A stretch of DNA of 64,000 nt from Halogeometricum rufum (GCF_900112175.1 NZ_FOYT01000007.1:1-64000), one strand, 5' to 3'. Shown: positions 17,178 to 26,656, counted from the first letter of the stretch. Numbers and translations: made by a program. Notes: generated from the sequence alone by a model not told the origin.

Positions 17178-17795
17178 GTGGAACCGGACGACAACCGCCG
17201 TGGCTGGGCCGAACGCTCCGGGCAGTTCTCGCCCGGCTACTACGCCGACATCGGACCGAACGAGGTCAGCGAGACGCTCGCGACCGTCTTCGAGCACTAC
17301 GTCGACGAGGACGCCGCGATTCTCGAACTCGGCTGTAGCTCCGGTCGCCACCTCGCGCACCTTCGCGACCACGGCTACGAGGACCTCACCGGCATCGACA
17401 TCAACGACGAGTCGTTCGAGGTGATGGCCGAGCGCTACCCCGAACTCGCCGAGACGGGGACGTTTCACACCGTCGCCCTCGAGGAGTACCTCCCGACCGT
17501 CCCCGACGACGCGTTCGACGTCGTCTACTCGGTGGAGACGCTCCAGCACGTCCATCCCGACGACGTCGCCGTGTTCGAGGAACTCGCCCGCGTCACGGCG
17601 GACCTGCTCGTCACCGCGGAGAACGAGGGCAACGGCCCGACGCGCGGCCGGGGGGAGCGCGACGTGAGCTACGTCAACGACGAGTTCCCGCTGTACCACC
17701 GCAACTGGAAGCGGGTGTTCTCGGACCTCGGCCTCGCGCAACTCCTCTCGGAGTCCGGCAAGCGCGACACGGTTCGCGTCTTCCGCGTCGTCTGA
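17178..17795 (+). CDS. Class I SAM-dependent methyltransferase (paralogue 2)
   Basis: A 205-residue protein from the GTG at 17178, chosen because it aligns with the start of the paralogue at 5408-6127. Shared blocks are RRGWAERSGQFSPGYYADIG, ILELGCSSGRHLAHLRDHG (motif I), VVYSVETLQHVHPDD and FPLYHRNWKRVFSDLGL. It lacks the 45-residue Asp/Gly-rich insert of paralogue 1 and has a short Arg/Gly stretch there instead. Substrate unknown. It converges on the orphan A/V-ATPase subunit D gene, 11 bases away. Confidence 0.85.
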   Translation: MEPDDNRRGWAERSGQFSPGYYADIGPNEVSETLATVFEHYVDEDAAILELGCSSGRHLAHLRDHGYEDLTGIDINDESFEVMAERYPELAETGTFHTVALEEYLPTVPDDAFDVVYSVETLQHVHPDDVAVFEELARVTADLLVTAENEGNGPTRGRGERDVSYVNDEFPLYHRNWKRVFSDLGLAQLLSESGKRDTVRVFRVV

Positions 17796-17806
17796 ACCCC
17801 AGCGCG

Positions 17807-18457
17807 CTACGCGTCTCGTCGCTCCTCTCTGCGCCGCTTCAGCCACAGATAGCGGTAGCGCTCCTCCTGTTCTCGCTCCTCGAGGTACCGTCTGATGTAC
17901 CGCCTCTCGGACTCCAGTTCCGGGATGAGCCGGTGGGTGAGGTAGTTGACGCGGATTCGGAGTCGGCGAACCTCGGCGAGAACAACCGCGAGGACGGCTC
18001 TCAGCTCCGCGAGCGTGACGACGGACTCGAGGAGGCTCTCGTACGCCGCGGCGAGTTCGTCGTCGAGCGCGCTCGTCCCGACGACGCCGTACCCCCGCTC
18101 TTCGAACCACGTCGAGACGTTCCGGCTCAGAAAGATGGGGACGCGGAGACCGAACAGCTTCGTCTCGTCGAGGAGGAGTTCGGGGCGCGTGGCCCGCGCC
18201 TCGGCGAGCGCTCTGAGCGCGATGTCGCCCTCCCGTGCGGCCCCGAGGGCGTGGAGGCGGGCGGCCCGACGGTACTCGCCGTCGGCGCGCTCTCGAACCG
18301 CACGCCACCGGTCGAGCAGGTCGAGGAGGGCGAAGACGAGGCCGTCTCGGCGCCGTTCGAGGACGTGTTCTCCCTTCTGTGCGATTCTCAACTGCCGCTG
18401 AACCTCGACGAGTTCGTGATGCGTCGGCGCCACTCGACCGTGTCGACGCGTCGTCAT
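17807..18457 (-). CDS. Orphan A/V-type ATPase subunit D-like protein
   Basis: A 216-residue protein from the ATG at 18457. The pattern is that of the central-stalk subunit D: PTHHELVEVQRQL, a long N-terminal helix with HVLERRRDGLVFALLDLLDRW, the mid segment GLRVPIFLSRN, GYGVVGTSALDDELAAAYESL, and a long C-terminal helix with RRLRIRVNYLTHRLIPELE ending in a basic tail RYLWLKRRREERRDA. Subunit D normally turns inside the A/B ring and is encoded with the other ATP synthase genes; none is nearby. The sequence is more Arg-rich and diverged than ordinary haloarchaeal AtpD. It is probably a second copy with a changed role, but it could also be this genome's only subunit D. Confidence 0.8.
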   Translation of the reverse strand: MTTRRHGRVAPTHHELVEVQRQLRIAQKGEHVLERRRDGLVFALLDLLDRWRAVRERADGEYRRAARLHALGAAREGDIALRALAEARATRPELLLDETKLFGLRVPIFLSRNVSTWFEERGYGVVGTSALDDELAAAYESLLESVVTLAELRAVLAVVLAEVRRLRIRVNYLTHRLIPELESERRYIRRYLEEREQEERYRYLWLKRRREERRDA

Positions 18458-18589
18458 TCTGTCCGTGGGTTCACACCCGGACGCCATAGCTGTGGTTCCC
18501 GCGCCGCGTGAGACGCGCTGTGACTCGGAAAACGGCGCACCCGTCCGGCCCCCGCGGACCGGCGTGACATCGAACGCCCCGGTCGGCGT

Positions 18590-20467
18590 TCAGCGCTGTC
18601 GGGACGTCGGTTCCGGCGGTTCGACGGCGTCGGCCCGCGACGTCGGTTCGGCGGCGTCGGTCCGAGCGTCGGTCTCGCACGTGAACGCGTCGAGTTGGTC
18701 GATGAGCGTCGTCGTCTGCCCGGTGAGGCTGTCCAGTTGCGCCCGGACCTCGGAGATGGTCGCCGCGCTGGTCTCCGCGCGGTCCGCGAGCGACTCGCTC
18801 TGCGACGCCACGTCCCGCGACAGTTCGGCGACGCGCTCTATCGCGCCGACGACCTCTTCGGTCGTCCGAGCGCCGTCGCCCGTCGCCGTCGCCACCGTGT
18901 TGACCGAGGCGTCGACGCTCTCGACGGTCTCGGTCAGATTCTCGAACGCCTCGCCGGCGTCGGTCATCGTCGCCTTGCCGGTCTGCAGTTGCGCTTTGGT
19001 CTGCTTCATCTCCGCCTGCACCCGGTCGACGTCCTGTATCGTCCGCGCGACCGTCTGCTCTATCTCCGCCGACTGGGTCCGCGTCTCGTCGGCGAGCGTC
19101 TTCACCTCGTCGGCGACGACGGCGAACCCGTCGCTGCCGTTCTGCGCCCGCGCCGCCTCGATGTTGGCGTTCAGCGCCAGCATGTTCGTCTGCTCGGCGA
19201 TGTCCTCGATGAGGTCGGTGCTCTCGGCGACGCCGTCCATCCGGCTGTCGAGCGACTCGACGAGGTCCGCCAGTTCCGCGACGCTCCCCTCGATGGCTTC
19301 GATGGCCTCGATGGCCTCGGCCGCGGTCTGCGTTCCCGACTCGGCGCTGTTCGCCGCGCTGCTGGCCTCCTTGGAGACCTGGTCGGCGTTCGCGGCTATC
19401 TCCTCGATGGTCGCCGACAGCGACCCGAGGTCGTCCGTCGTGGACTCGAGGTTGCCCGCCTGCGTCCGGAGGTCGGTGGCGAACTCGCGGATGTCCTCGG
19501 CCAGTCGCTGCTGCGTCCGTTCGAGCGTCTCGGCGTCGTCGTGGACCGACTCGGTGGTCCGCTCGACGTTCTCCGCGAACGCCCGCAGGTCCACGATGGT
19601 CGAGGAGAGCTCTCGCTTCATCTCGCCGAACGCGTCGCTTATCTCGGCGATGGCCGTGATGTCGGTCTCTCGGGGCGCCTCGGCGGTGAAGTCGCCCTCC
19701 GCCACCGACTCCATCGCGCCGGCGAGTTCGTCGGCGCGAACGAGCAGTTGCTCGTTCAGTTGCTCGACTTCGGCCTTGGCCTCCTCGCTGTCCCTCGCGT
19801 TCTGCATCTGCTCTCTCGTCTCCTCGCGGGAGCGTTCGATGGAGAACCAGTTCGCCACCAGCGCCGCGGAGAGGCCGAGGAGGAACGTCGCGTGGACGAG
19901 TCCCCACCCCATGGGTCGCGCGACGGCGTCCGGGTGGTTGTACACCGCCTCCGGGTACGACATGCCGAAGATGCTGTGTTCGACGGCCACGTACAGCACG
20001 CCGGTGGCGAACGGGAGCCAGTCCTCGTAGACGGCGATGACGCCGACCACGACGAAGAAGTGGAAATGCGCCTCGATGTAGCCGCCCGAGAAGTAGACCA
20101 GGACGGCCGACGCCGTCATCAGTCCGATGGAGACGACGCCGGTCCGAACGCGCCGCGGGAGTTGCGGCACGCTCGCAACCGCCGCCAACGCGACGATGAC
20201 GCCGACGCCGGCGACCAGATGCTCGAACGGCACGGCGGTGAACGTCGCACCCGTGACGTACGGTTCGGTCCCGGTGAAGCTTCCGAGCGCGTACAGCAAC
20301 GGCGCGTGGGCCGCGAGCAGTAGCACGATGTTCCGGTGACGCGCCCGCCACGATTCCTCGGGGATGGAGTCCCCCCGAGGGATGTATCTGAAGAAATCCC
20401 GCACCGCTCGTTGCATCCGATTCACCCGTGAACCTCCGGCCCCCCCACCCGCGCTCCGATTCGACAT
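18590..20467 (-). CDS. Methyl-accepting chemotaxis transducer with six-TM sensor
   Basis: A 625-residue halobacterial transducer. Residues ~45-215 hold six membrane helices; between helices 4 and 5 lies [27 protein letters not shown], then VAVEHSIFG, a His-rich arrangement found in other membrane sensors. A HAMP-like stretch ([18 protein letters not shown]) leads to a long coiled coil with methylation-type Glu/Gln pairs. The signalling tip [20 protein letters not shown] is intact (roughly 420-445). The C-terminus is polar. Signals would pass to CheA/CheW, which are not in this window. A TATTTTACC box near 20490 fits a leaderless start. The ligand is unknown; oxygen or a redox cofactor bound by the histidines is possible. 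Confidence 0.92.
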   Translation of the reverse strand: MSNRSAGGGAGGSRVNRMQRAVRDFFRYIPRGDSIPEESWRARHRNIVLLLAAHAPLLYALGSFTGTEPYVTGATFTAVPFEHLVAGVGVIVALAAVASVPQLPRRVRTGVVSIGLMTASAVLVYFSGGYIEAHFHFFVVVGVIAVYEDWLPFATGVLYVAVEHSIFGMSYPEAVYNHPDAVARPMGWGLVHATFLLGLSAALVANWFSIERSREETREQMQNARDSEEAKAEVEQLNEQLLVRADELAGAMESVAEGDFTAEAPRETDITAIAEISDAFGEMKRELSSTIVDLRAFAENVERTTESVHDDAETLERTQQRLAEDIREFATDLRTQAGNLESTTDDLGSLSATIEEIAANADQVSKEASSAANSAESGTQTAAEAIEAIEAIEGSVAELADLVESLDSRMDGVAESTDLIEDIAEQTNMLALNANIEAARAQNGSDGFAVVADEVKTLADETRTQSAEIEQTVARTIQDVDRVQAEMKQTKAQLQTGKATMTDAGEAFENLTETVESVDASVNTVATATGDGARTTEEVVGAIERVAELSRDVASQSESLADRAETSAATISEVRAQLDSLTGQTTTLIDQLDAFTCETDARTDAAEPTSRADAVEPPEPTSRQR

Positions 20468-20655
20468 GGAACTCTAGTACTCGTTGCCGGTAAAATACAT
20501 GATGGACTGAAAATCAGTCTTGATAGCCAATCGCCGCACACATCTCGCCCGCAATCCACGGGCGTTCCCGCCTCCGACGAGGGCCCCGAGGCTCCGAGGG
20601 CGAGCGATTCTGTGCCGTCCGACCCGCGCTGCGGCCGTCGCCCGGCCGCCTCGGG

Positions 20656-20820
20656 TTACGACGGGTGCTGGTGGCTGAGTTTCTCGCCGACCTGCCCCGG
20701 CACCGGGGTGCCGCACTCCCTGCACTTCCACGCCGGGTAGACGGTCCCTCGCTCCCGCCGGAGGTCCTGCTTGTACCGAAGCGTCGCCCCGCACGTACAC
20801 CGGTACTCCGTGAGCCCCAT
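20656..20820 (-). CDS. Small zinc-ribbon protein
   Basis: A 54-residue protein starting MGLTEYRCTCGATLRYKQ. Two Cys pairs, CTC and CREC, about 28 residues apart form a zinc ribbon: RCTCGATL, then WKCRECGTPVPG. The Ser/His tail is short. An earlier in-frame ATG (20847) would add nine residues. It could be a stand-alone nucleic-acid or protein-binding ribbon; no other clue is present. Confidence 0.6.
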   Translation of the reverse strand: MGLTEYRCTCGATLRYKQDLRRERGTVYPAWKCRECGTPVPGQVGEKLSHQHPS

Positions 20821-20930
20821 ACTCGTCCGTCGGTCGGTGAGCGGCATAACTTCGGTGGAGGTGACGACCCCGCGTCGGCCGTCGGCACCCACCGGTGTCG
20901 GCGCGCGGCGCGTGCGGCCGGCCGCCGCCC

Positions 20931-21545
20931 TCACCGACCGTCGAGGCCGCCTTCGGGGTACGACTGCGCCTGTCCGGTCGAGTTGCGGGCGACCAGTTGG
21001 GTCCGCATCGCCGTCCGGCCGTCGTCTCGGCGTTCGGTCTTCGCGTCGAACGCGAGGACGGTGAGGTCCAACGCGGCGTGGAGCAGTTCGTTCGCTCCGA
21101 ACCGATACCGGTCGCCGCTCGGTCCCGCCTCGTACTCGTCGGTCGAGCGGAGGTGGTGCTCGTAGAACAGCACCCCGTCGTCGGCCAGCGCTTCGACGAT
21201 GTCGGGGAGCCTGTCGACCGCACGGAAGAAACTGACCGTGATCAGGTCGTACCGGTCCCGCGTGAAATCGTGGGAGCCGACGTCGACCTGCAGGCAGTCC
21301 AGTCGGTCGGCGACGCCGCGGTCACGGGCGCGTTCGCGCGTGATTCGAAGCCCCTCGCGGGACTGGTCGACCGCCTCCACGTCGTAGCCCGCCTCCGCGA
21401 GGAAGACGGCGTTTCGTCCGGTGCCGGCCGCGACGTCCAGCGCGCGCCCCGACGGGAGCGCCTCGACGTACCGCTTCAGAAGCGGTGCCGGCTCCGGGTC
21501 CTGTGGGTAGTCGCCGCTTCGAAACCGCTCGTCCCAGTCCGTCAT
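20931..21545 (-). CDS. Class I SAM-dependent methyltransferase, TehB-like
   Basis: A 204-residue protein. MTDWDERFRSGDYPQDPEPA is the typical TehB/thiopurine-methyltransferase-like start. Motif I is ALDVAAGTGRNAVFLAEAG (about 35-53), followed by VEAVDQSREGL, the motif near VDVGSHDF, and ITVSFFRAVDRLPDIVEAL. The group methylates small molecules, for example tellurite or thiols. It lies downstream of the P450 gene on the same strand with 131 bases between, so co-expression is possible but not shown. Confidence 0.87.
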   Translation of the reverse strand: MTDWDERFRSGDYPQDPEPAPLLKRYVEALPSGRALDVAAGTGRNAVFLAEAGYDVEAVDQSREGLRITRERARDRGVADRLDCLQVDVGSHDFTRDRYDLITVSFFRAVDRLPDIVEALADDGVLFYEHHLRSTDEYEAGPSGDRYRFGANELLHAALDLTVLAFDAKTERRDDGRTAMRTQLVARNSTGQAQSYPEGGLDGR

Positions 21546-21676
21546 CGCTCGTGCTACGCGGCGGCGCAGGTAAAACGACGGGGGACGGCGTGTCGGACCG
21601 CTTCGACGGGCGGCCACGCCCTCACAGGCGGGCGGCACGGAACCCACCGTTCCGGCATCGACCGCGGCCGGTCGAG

Positions 21677-23005
21677 TTATCCCCGCTCGTGTATCCGTAG
21701 CTCTATCGGCTCGCCGGGTTTGAGGTTCGAACTCGCGACCAGTTCCGGCTCCGCGGCCGAGACGAGTTCGAACCGGTAGTCGCGAAGTATCGTCGCCAGC
21801 ACCGTCTTCATCTCCATCCGCGCGAACCGCATCCCGATGCAGTGGCGCGGCCCGCCGCCGAACGGGAAGTGCGCGTACTCCGGGCGGTCCGCGTCGCCGG
21901 CGAACCGCTCCGGTCGGAACGTCGCCGGGTCGTCCCACCAGGCCGCGTCGCGGTGGACGACCCACTGGGGCAGCACCAGCGTCGTCCCGGCGGGAATCTC
22001 GTACCCGCCCAACTCGACGTCCCGCGCGGCCTCTCTGAAGAACATGTAGACCGGCGGGTAGAGCCGGAGCGCTTCGTCGATGGCCCGGCCCGTCCGTTCG
22101 AGTTCGGGGAGGTGGTCGGCCTCGACCGCCCCCTCGCAGACCGAATCGACCTCCTCGCGGAGGCGGGTCTGTTCGTCGGGGTTCCGGGCGAGACAGAGCA
22201 ACGCGTACGTCAACCCGAGCGCCGTCGTCTCGTGACCGGCGAACAGGAACGTTATCATGTTGTCGCGGAACTCCTCGCGGCTCAGGTCGCTCGCCTCGAC
22301 GAACCCGACGAGCGTCGACAGCAGGTCGTCGCCGCGTTCCGCCGGCGACTGGGCACGTCGTCGCGCCGCCAACTCGTCCACGAACTCCCGGAGTCGGTCG
22401 AGTTCCCGCCTGTACCGCCGGTTCGTCGGCGTCGGGACGGTGTCCGGCAGGAACGACCAGAACCGACTCGTGTCGAACCGCGCGAGGATGGCCGCCGACG
22501 CGTCGGCCACAACGGGTTCGTCCGTCACGTCCACGCCGAACAGCGTCCGACCGAGCACCTTCATCGTCGTCGCCGTCATCGCCTCGTTCGCCTCGACGAC
22601 CGCGCCGTCGCGCCACTCCTCGACCGTCTCCCTCGCGGTGGCCCGCATCTCGGGGACGTACGTGTTCAGTCGCTCGCGGTAGAACGACGGCTGGACGCGC
22701 GTCCGTTGCTGTCTCCACTGCTCGCCCTCGGTGACGAACAGTCCCTCTCCCATGGCGTCTTCGAGGTTCCGGGTGAGGACGTCGCCCTTCACGAACGCGT
22801 CGTGGTCGTCGAGGAGGACGCGCCGAACCGCGTCCGGGTGGGCGACCATGCAGGCGTCCGTCCCGAACACCCGATAGCTCGCTATCGGGCCGTACTCCTC
22901 GCGCAACCGTTCGTAGAACTCGAAGATGTCGCGGCTCAGTGCGAACGTGTTGCCGACGACCGGTACCCCGTCCGGACCGGGCGGATAGCTCGCGTTTGCG
23001 CTCAT
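21677..23005 (-). CDS. Cytochrome P450
   Basis: A 442-residue soluble P450 from the ATG at 23005 (MSANASYPPGPDGVPVVGNT). The Pro-rich start, the I-helix AGHETTALGLTYALL, the K-helix E-x-x-R in IDEALRLYPP, the FRPERF segment and the heme loop FPFGGGPRHCIGMRFARME with Cys389 are all intact. There is no TM anchor. It would hydroxylate a lipid, terpenoid or other small compound with electrons from a ferredoxin; a ferredoxin gene lies at 48.3 kb but linkage is not implied. It diverges from an HTH_10 regulator gene with only 85 bases between, which suggests control by that regulator. Confidence 0.95.
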   Translation of the reverse strand: MSANASYPPGPDGVPVVGNTFALSRDIFEFYERLREEYGPIASYRVFGTDACMVAHPDAVRRVLLDDHDAFVKGDVLTRNLEDAMGEGLFVTEGEQWRQQRTRVQPSFYRERLNTYVPEMRATARETVEEWRDGAVVEANEAMTATTMKVLGRTLFGVDVTDEPVVADASAAILARFDTSRFWSFLPDTVPTPTNRRYRRELDRLREFVDELAARRRAQSPAERGDDLLSTLVGFVEASDLSREEFRDNMITFLFAGHETTALGLTYALLCLARNPDEQTRLREEVDSVCEGAVEADHLPELERTGRAIDEALRLYPPVYMFFREAARDVELGGYEIPAGTTLVLPQWVVHRDAAWWDDPATFRPERFAGDADRPEYAHFPFGGGPRHCIGMRFARMEMKTVLATILRDYRFELVSAAEPELVASSNLKPGEPIELRIHERG

Positions 23006-23090
23006 ACGAGCACGTATTCGGCGCTCGGACGACAGCGTTCTGTCGGACACGTCCGTCCTTTTTTGTGTCACGGCGGTGACCTGCCGGGCG

Positions 23091-23786
23091 ATGCGGTATC
23101 TCCAGTTGCGGATTCGGTACCCGCCCGAGGCGCGGCATCCGATGCAGCAGTTCCTCGTCGAGCAGGAGTCGATTCGGCGCGCGTACCTGCGCCACTGGAA
23201 CTTCTCGAACCCCGACTCCGTCACCACGCTGTTCCACGTCGTCGGCGACGTCGCGACGGGACGCGAGGACTACCTCGCGGCACTCGACGACGTGCCGACG
23301 GTCCGCGAGTACGACACGACGCCGGTGGACGACCGCAGTTTCTACGTCTACGTCCGCGAGGCCGCAGACGCGCACGCGCGCCGCCTCCGCGAACTGCTGG
23401 CCGACACGGACCTGCTCGTCGTCCCGCCCATCGAGTACGGCACCGACGGCGAGACGGTGTTCGAAGTCGCCGGCGAACCGGCGGAACTTCGGGCGCTGGT
23501 CGCCGGCCTGCCCGACGAACTCTCGGTCTCGGTCGACCGACTCGGCGAGTACGACGCCCACCGCGAGTCGCGGGCGACGGCGCTGACCGACCGCCAGCGA
23601 GCGGTGCTGGACGTCGCGCGGGAACTCGGGTACTACGAGGTTCCGCGGCGGACCGGGGTTCGAGAGATAGCCGACGAACTGGGCTGCTCGAAGAGCACGG
23701 CCGCCGACCACCTCCGGAAGGCGGAGGCTCGGCTGGTCGCGCTCTACGCCGACCGCACGCCCACCGGTGCCGCCCGTCGCGACTGA
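23091..23786 (+). CDS. HTH_10 (bacterio-opsin activator type) regulator beside P450
   Basis: A 231-residue protein from the ATG at 23091 (MRYLQLRIRYPPEARHPMQQ). The N-terminal 165 residues form a two-part sensor-like region (QLRIRYPPEARHPMQQ; DLLVVPPIEYGTDGETVFEV). The C-terminal HTH_10 reads LTDRQRAVLDVARELGYYEV, PRRTGVREIADELGCSKST, AADHLRKAEARL. It is divergent from the P450 gene across 85 bases and is the natural regulator of it. The signal is unknown. Confidence 0.87.
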   Translation: MRYLQLRIRYPPEARHPMQQFLVEQESIRRAYLRHWNFSNPDSVTTLFHVVGDVATGREDYLAALDDVPTVREYDTTPVDDRSFYVYVREAADAHARRLRELLADTDLLVVPPIEYGTDGETVFEVAGEPAELRALVAGLPDELSVSVDRLGEYDAHRESRATALTDRQRAVLDVARELGYYEVPRRTGVREIADELGCSKSTAADHLRKAEARLVALYADRTPTGAARRD

Positions 23787-23823
23787 CGGGCGGACGAGTC
23801 ACCGACCCGCTCGGACCGGTCGC

Positions 23824-24510
23824 TCAGTCGGGCAGGGGCGGCCACGTCGTCGCCACCGTCTCCTCGACGAGTTGGGTCTGGGCGCGCCGCAGTCGCTCGG
23901 AGGCCGAGGAGGCGGCGATGCCGAGTTCCTCGGCGACGGTTTCCAGCGACGCCCGCCGCGGGATGTCGAAGTGACCGAGTTCGTAGGCCGTCCGGAGCGC
24001 TTCGCGCTGACGGTCGGTCAGCCCGTCGCCCGGCGGTGCCGGCTCGCCGTCGCGGGTCAGACGGGACAGTCGAAAGCCGGCGTTGCGCTGCCAGAACGAC
24101 GAGAACTCGCCGAACGTCGCCCGGTCGGCGAACCAGCCCGTCTGCCGCCACCCGCCCGGCAACACCTCGATTCGCTCGACGATGGCGTCGGCCGTGGCGA
24201 GCGCTTCCAGTCCCGTCAGGTCGTCGAGGTGGTCCCCGAGTTGTTCCTCGAAGCTCAGCGCCGGTCGAATCTGATAGCGACGGGTGTCGCCCGCCGCCCC
24301 GATACGCGTCCACGCCCCCACGTCGTACGCGTCGTCGAACGCCTCCTCGACGGCCGCGTGCGCGTCGCCGGTCACGGTGACGAGGAACACGGGCCGCTTG
24401 CCGTGGTTGTACTGCAGTTCGAGCGTCGTCGTCACCTCCGGCACGGCCGCCGCCACGCCGGTCAGCGGGAGCGCCTCGCAGTCGATGTCGAATTCGGCGA
24501 CGAGACCCAT
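23824..24510 (-). CDS. HTH_10 (bacterio-opsin activator type) regulator
   Basis: A 228-residue protein from the ATG at 24510 (MGLVAEFDIDCEALPLTG). The N-terminal domain is a variant common in haloarchaeal HTH_10 proteins, with GLEALATADAIVERIEVLPGG and the segment ADRATFGEFSSFWQRN. The C-terminal HTH_10 is LTDRQREALRTAYELGHFDI, PRRASLETVAEELGIAASSA, SERLRRAQTQL. It converges tightly on the previous regulator gene (37 bases) and diverges from an alpha/beta hydrolase. An upstream start at 24636 would add a basic leader and was not used. Confidence 0.87.
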   Translation of the reverse strand: MGLVAEFDIDCEALPLTGVAAAVPEVTTTLELQYNHGKRPVFLVTVTGDAHAAVEEAFDDAYDVGAWTRIGAAGDTRRYQIRPALSFEEQLGDHLDDLTGLEALATADAIVERIEVLPGGWRQTGWFADRATFGEFSSFWQRNAGFRLSRLTRDGEPAPPGDGLTDRQREALRTAYELGHFDIPRRASLETVAEELGIAASSASERLRRAQTQLVEETVATTWPPLPD

Positions 24511-24647
24511 ACGCTCCCGTCTCCGTCGACGCCCATGTGCGTGTCGGACCGCGCGGCGGGACGCCGCCGCAGAACTCCTCCCCCGATTTAAAAGACCGAA
24601 CGACTGAGAGTGTGGCTTAGCCCCGTCGACCGCCAACGGAGAGACGC

Positions 24648-25442
24648 ATGCAGACGACCACGTCCGCAGACGGAACGGAGGTAACGTACGAACGACACGG
24701 CGACGGCCGACCGCTGATTCTGCTCCACGGTGGGATGGCCCCCCGGGAGTACTGGAACCCGGTCGTCCCCCACTTCGAGGAGTTCGCCGCCGTCGTCCCC
24801 CAGCGACCGGGGTTCGGCACCTGCCTCGACGACCCCGCGGAGACGAGCGCAGACGAGGTGCTGGAACGGGAGGCCGAGTACGTCCGAGCGCTCGTCGACG
24901 CCGTCGAGGGCCGCCCGGTCCTGTTCGGGCACTCCTACGGCGCGCTCACCGCGATAACGGCCGCGACCGACGCCGACGTCGAGGCGGTCGTCGCCTACGA
25001 ACCGGCGGTCCTCCCCGAGGGCTTCCGGGCGGAGGCCGACCTCGCCGACCGCATGGCGACGCTCGTCGAGAACGGTGACCGCCGCGAGGCGGTGAAACGC
25101 TACGTCGAGCAGGTCCTCCACCCCGACGGCGTCGACGACCTGGACGCGTGGCTCGCGGAGTGGCCGGTCTGGCCCGACTGCGTGGACCTCGCCGAGGAAG
25201 TCGTCCGGATGAACCGTTCGGTCGAGGGCTACCGACTCCCCGACCGACTCGACGTCGCCGCCCCCGTCCTCGTCCTGACCGGCACCGACGGCCCGGACTT
25301 CCTCCGCGAGAGCGCCCGCGCCGTCCACGAGTCGCTCCCGCACAGCCGTCTCGTCGAGTTCGACGGCGTCAGCCACAGCGGTCCCGCCGAAGCGCCGGCA
25401 CTGGTGGCGGCCGCGGTCGACTCCTTCCTGCACAGTCGGTAG
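24648..25442 (+). CDS. Alpha/beta hydrolase
   Basis: A 264-residue hydrolase. The oxyanion motif ILLHGGM (25-30), the nucleophile elbow GHSYG with Ser96, an acid in LVLTGTDGPDF (about 218-221) and His in GVSHSG (about 244) form the triad. There is no signal peptide. The lid region between residues 130 and 190 is helical and acidic. The substrate is not readable. It is divergent from an HTH_10 regulator (137 bases between), which may control it. Confidence 0.88.
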   Translation: MQTTTSADGTEVTYERHGDGRPLILLHGGMAPREYWNPVVPHFEEFAAVVPQRPGFGTCLDDPAETSADEVLEREAEYVRALVDAVEGRPVLFGHSYGALTAITAATDADVEAVVAYEPAVLPEGFRAEADLADRMATLVENGDRREAVKRYVEQVLHPDGVDDLDAWLAEWPVWPDCVDLAEEVVRMNRSVEGYRLPDRLDVAAPVLVLTGTDGPDFLRESARAVHESLPHSRLVEFDGVSHSGPAEAPALVAAAVDSFLHSR

Positions 25443-25514
25443 CGGCCGCGAACGCCGTCGCTCGGCGGACGTCGAGTCGAGCCAAGTCGAGTCGCGTCGC
25501 GTCGACGCCGCCCG

Positions 25515-26588
25515 TCAGCGCTCGGGGGCGACGCCGCCCTCGTCTCTCGTCAGGAGGTACAGCACGAACGAGGTGAGCCAGTGTGCGCCCGCGTAGTCCT
25601 CGGTGAACGCCGGTTCGAGGCTGTGGTCCACGTGTCGCCGGGCGCTCGCGACGAGTGCGTCGGCGGCCGGGTGGTCGCCGAGGGCGTCCGCGACGTCGGC
25701 CATCGCCCACGCCTTCGAGAGGTTCAGCCCCACGAGGTGGAGTTCGAGTCCGCCGCCGTCGGCGTCGACGTCGACGGGGCGGAGGATGGCGTCCGACGGC
25801 GACTCGGTGAGGGCGGGGGCGAACCCGTCGAACCACTCTCGGAACGCCTCGGGGTCGAGCACGCGTCGCATCAGGTCGGCCTCGGCGAACGCCGGCGAGA
25901 GGAAGTCCCAGCCCAGCGGTTCGTACTCGACGGGGTAGTCGCGGTCGGCCAGATAGAACTCGCGGGCCGTCTCCGCGGCCGCCGCCGCGAGGGCGTCGTC
26001 GCCGACGACCCGCGCGTAGTCGAGGACGAACTGGAGCGCGAAGGCGGTGTTGTCGTGCGTGCCGACGCGGAACGGCCGGTCCTGCGCGAGGAACTCGCGT
26101 TCGACGAGTTCGACGACCCGTCGCTCCAGCGGTTCGAACCGCTCGCGCCACGCCGCCGCCCGGTCGGCGTCCCAGAGGTGCAGTTCCGCGGCGAGGCGCA
26201 GGAACCACGCCCAGCCGTACGGCTTCTCGAAGGACTCGTGGTCGACGAGGTACGACGCCTCTCGCTCGACCTTCTCGCGAGTGATTCGCTCGTCGAGCGT
26301 CGAGACGACGTCGGACGCGTCCGGGTGGTCCTCGAACAGTCGGAGTTGGCGGACGAGCGACCAGTGGTTGTGGACGGCCGAGTGCCAGTCGAAACTGCCG
26401 TAGAAGACGGGGTGGTCCTCGCTCGGCCGAACCGCGTCGTCCGGCCCCTCGACGGTCCGCGCGAAGTGGGGGTACTCCGTGTCGATGGAGTCCAGCGGGT
26501 ACGCCGCGAGTTCGCTCTGCAGTTCGGGGTCGATCCAGTCGGCGCGGCCCGACAGCACCGTGGCCGCGTCCGCGGGGAGGGCGTCCAT
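25515..26588 (-). CDS. DUF2891-family protein
   Basis: A 357-residue protein from the ATG at 26588. It matches the DUF2891 pattern: HPVFYGSFDWHSAVHNHWSL (about 66-85), SFEKPYGWAWFLRLAAELHL, an alternating helical pattern throughout that suggests an alpha/alpha toroid, and HWLTSFVLYLLT near the end. The conserved FDWHSAVH, GWAW and GWDFLSPAFAEADLM segments are intact and would line a central cleft, so a glycosidase-like or sugar-binding role is possible, but none is established. It converges on the alpha/beta hydrolase gene. Confidence 0.87.
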   Translation of the reverse strand: MDALPADAATVLSGRADWIDPELQSELAAYPLDSIDTEYPHFARTVEGPDDAVRPSEDHPVFYGSFDWHSAVHNHWSLVRQLRLFEDHPDASDVVSTLDERITREKVEREASYLVDHESFEKPYGWAWFLRLAAELHLWDADRAAAWRERFEPLERRVVELVEREFLAQDRPFRVGTHDNTAFALQFVLDYARVVGDDALAAAAAETAREFYLADRDYPVEYEPLGWDFLSPAFAEADLMRRVLDPEAFREWFDGFAPALTESPSDAILRPVDVDADGGGLELHLVGLNLSKAWAMADVADALGDHPAADALVASARRHVDHSLEPAFTEDYAGAHWLTSFVLYLLTRDEGGVAPER

Positions 26589-26656
26589 GCGGGATACGTC
26601 CCCACGGCGTCGATTAGTTCTACTGGTCCGCACGCGCGGTTACCCGTCGTCGCCGT

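Noticed and set aside
16169-17338. Long forward frame across the deacylase start and the spacer
   Set aside because: Consists almost only of Arg, Pro, Ser and Gly; it is the mirror of coding sequence, not a gene.
18695-20323. 542-codon forward frame opposite the transducer
   Set aside because: Length comes from codon bias on the other strand; the transducer has all family motifs.
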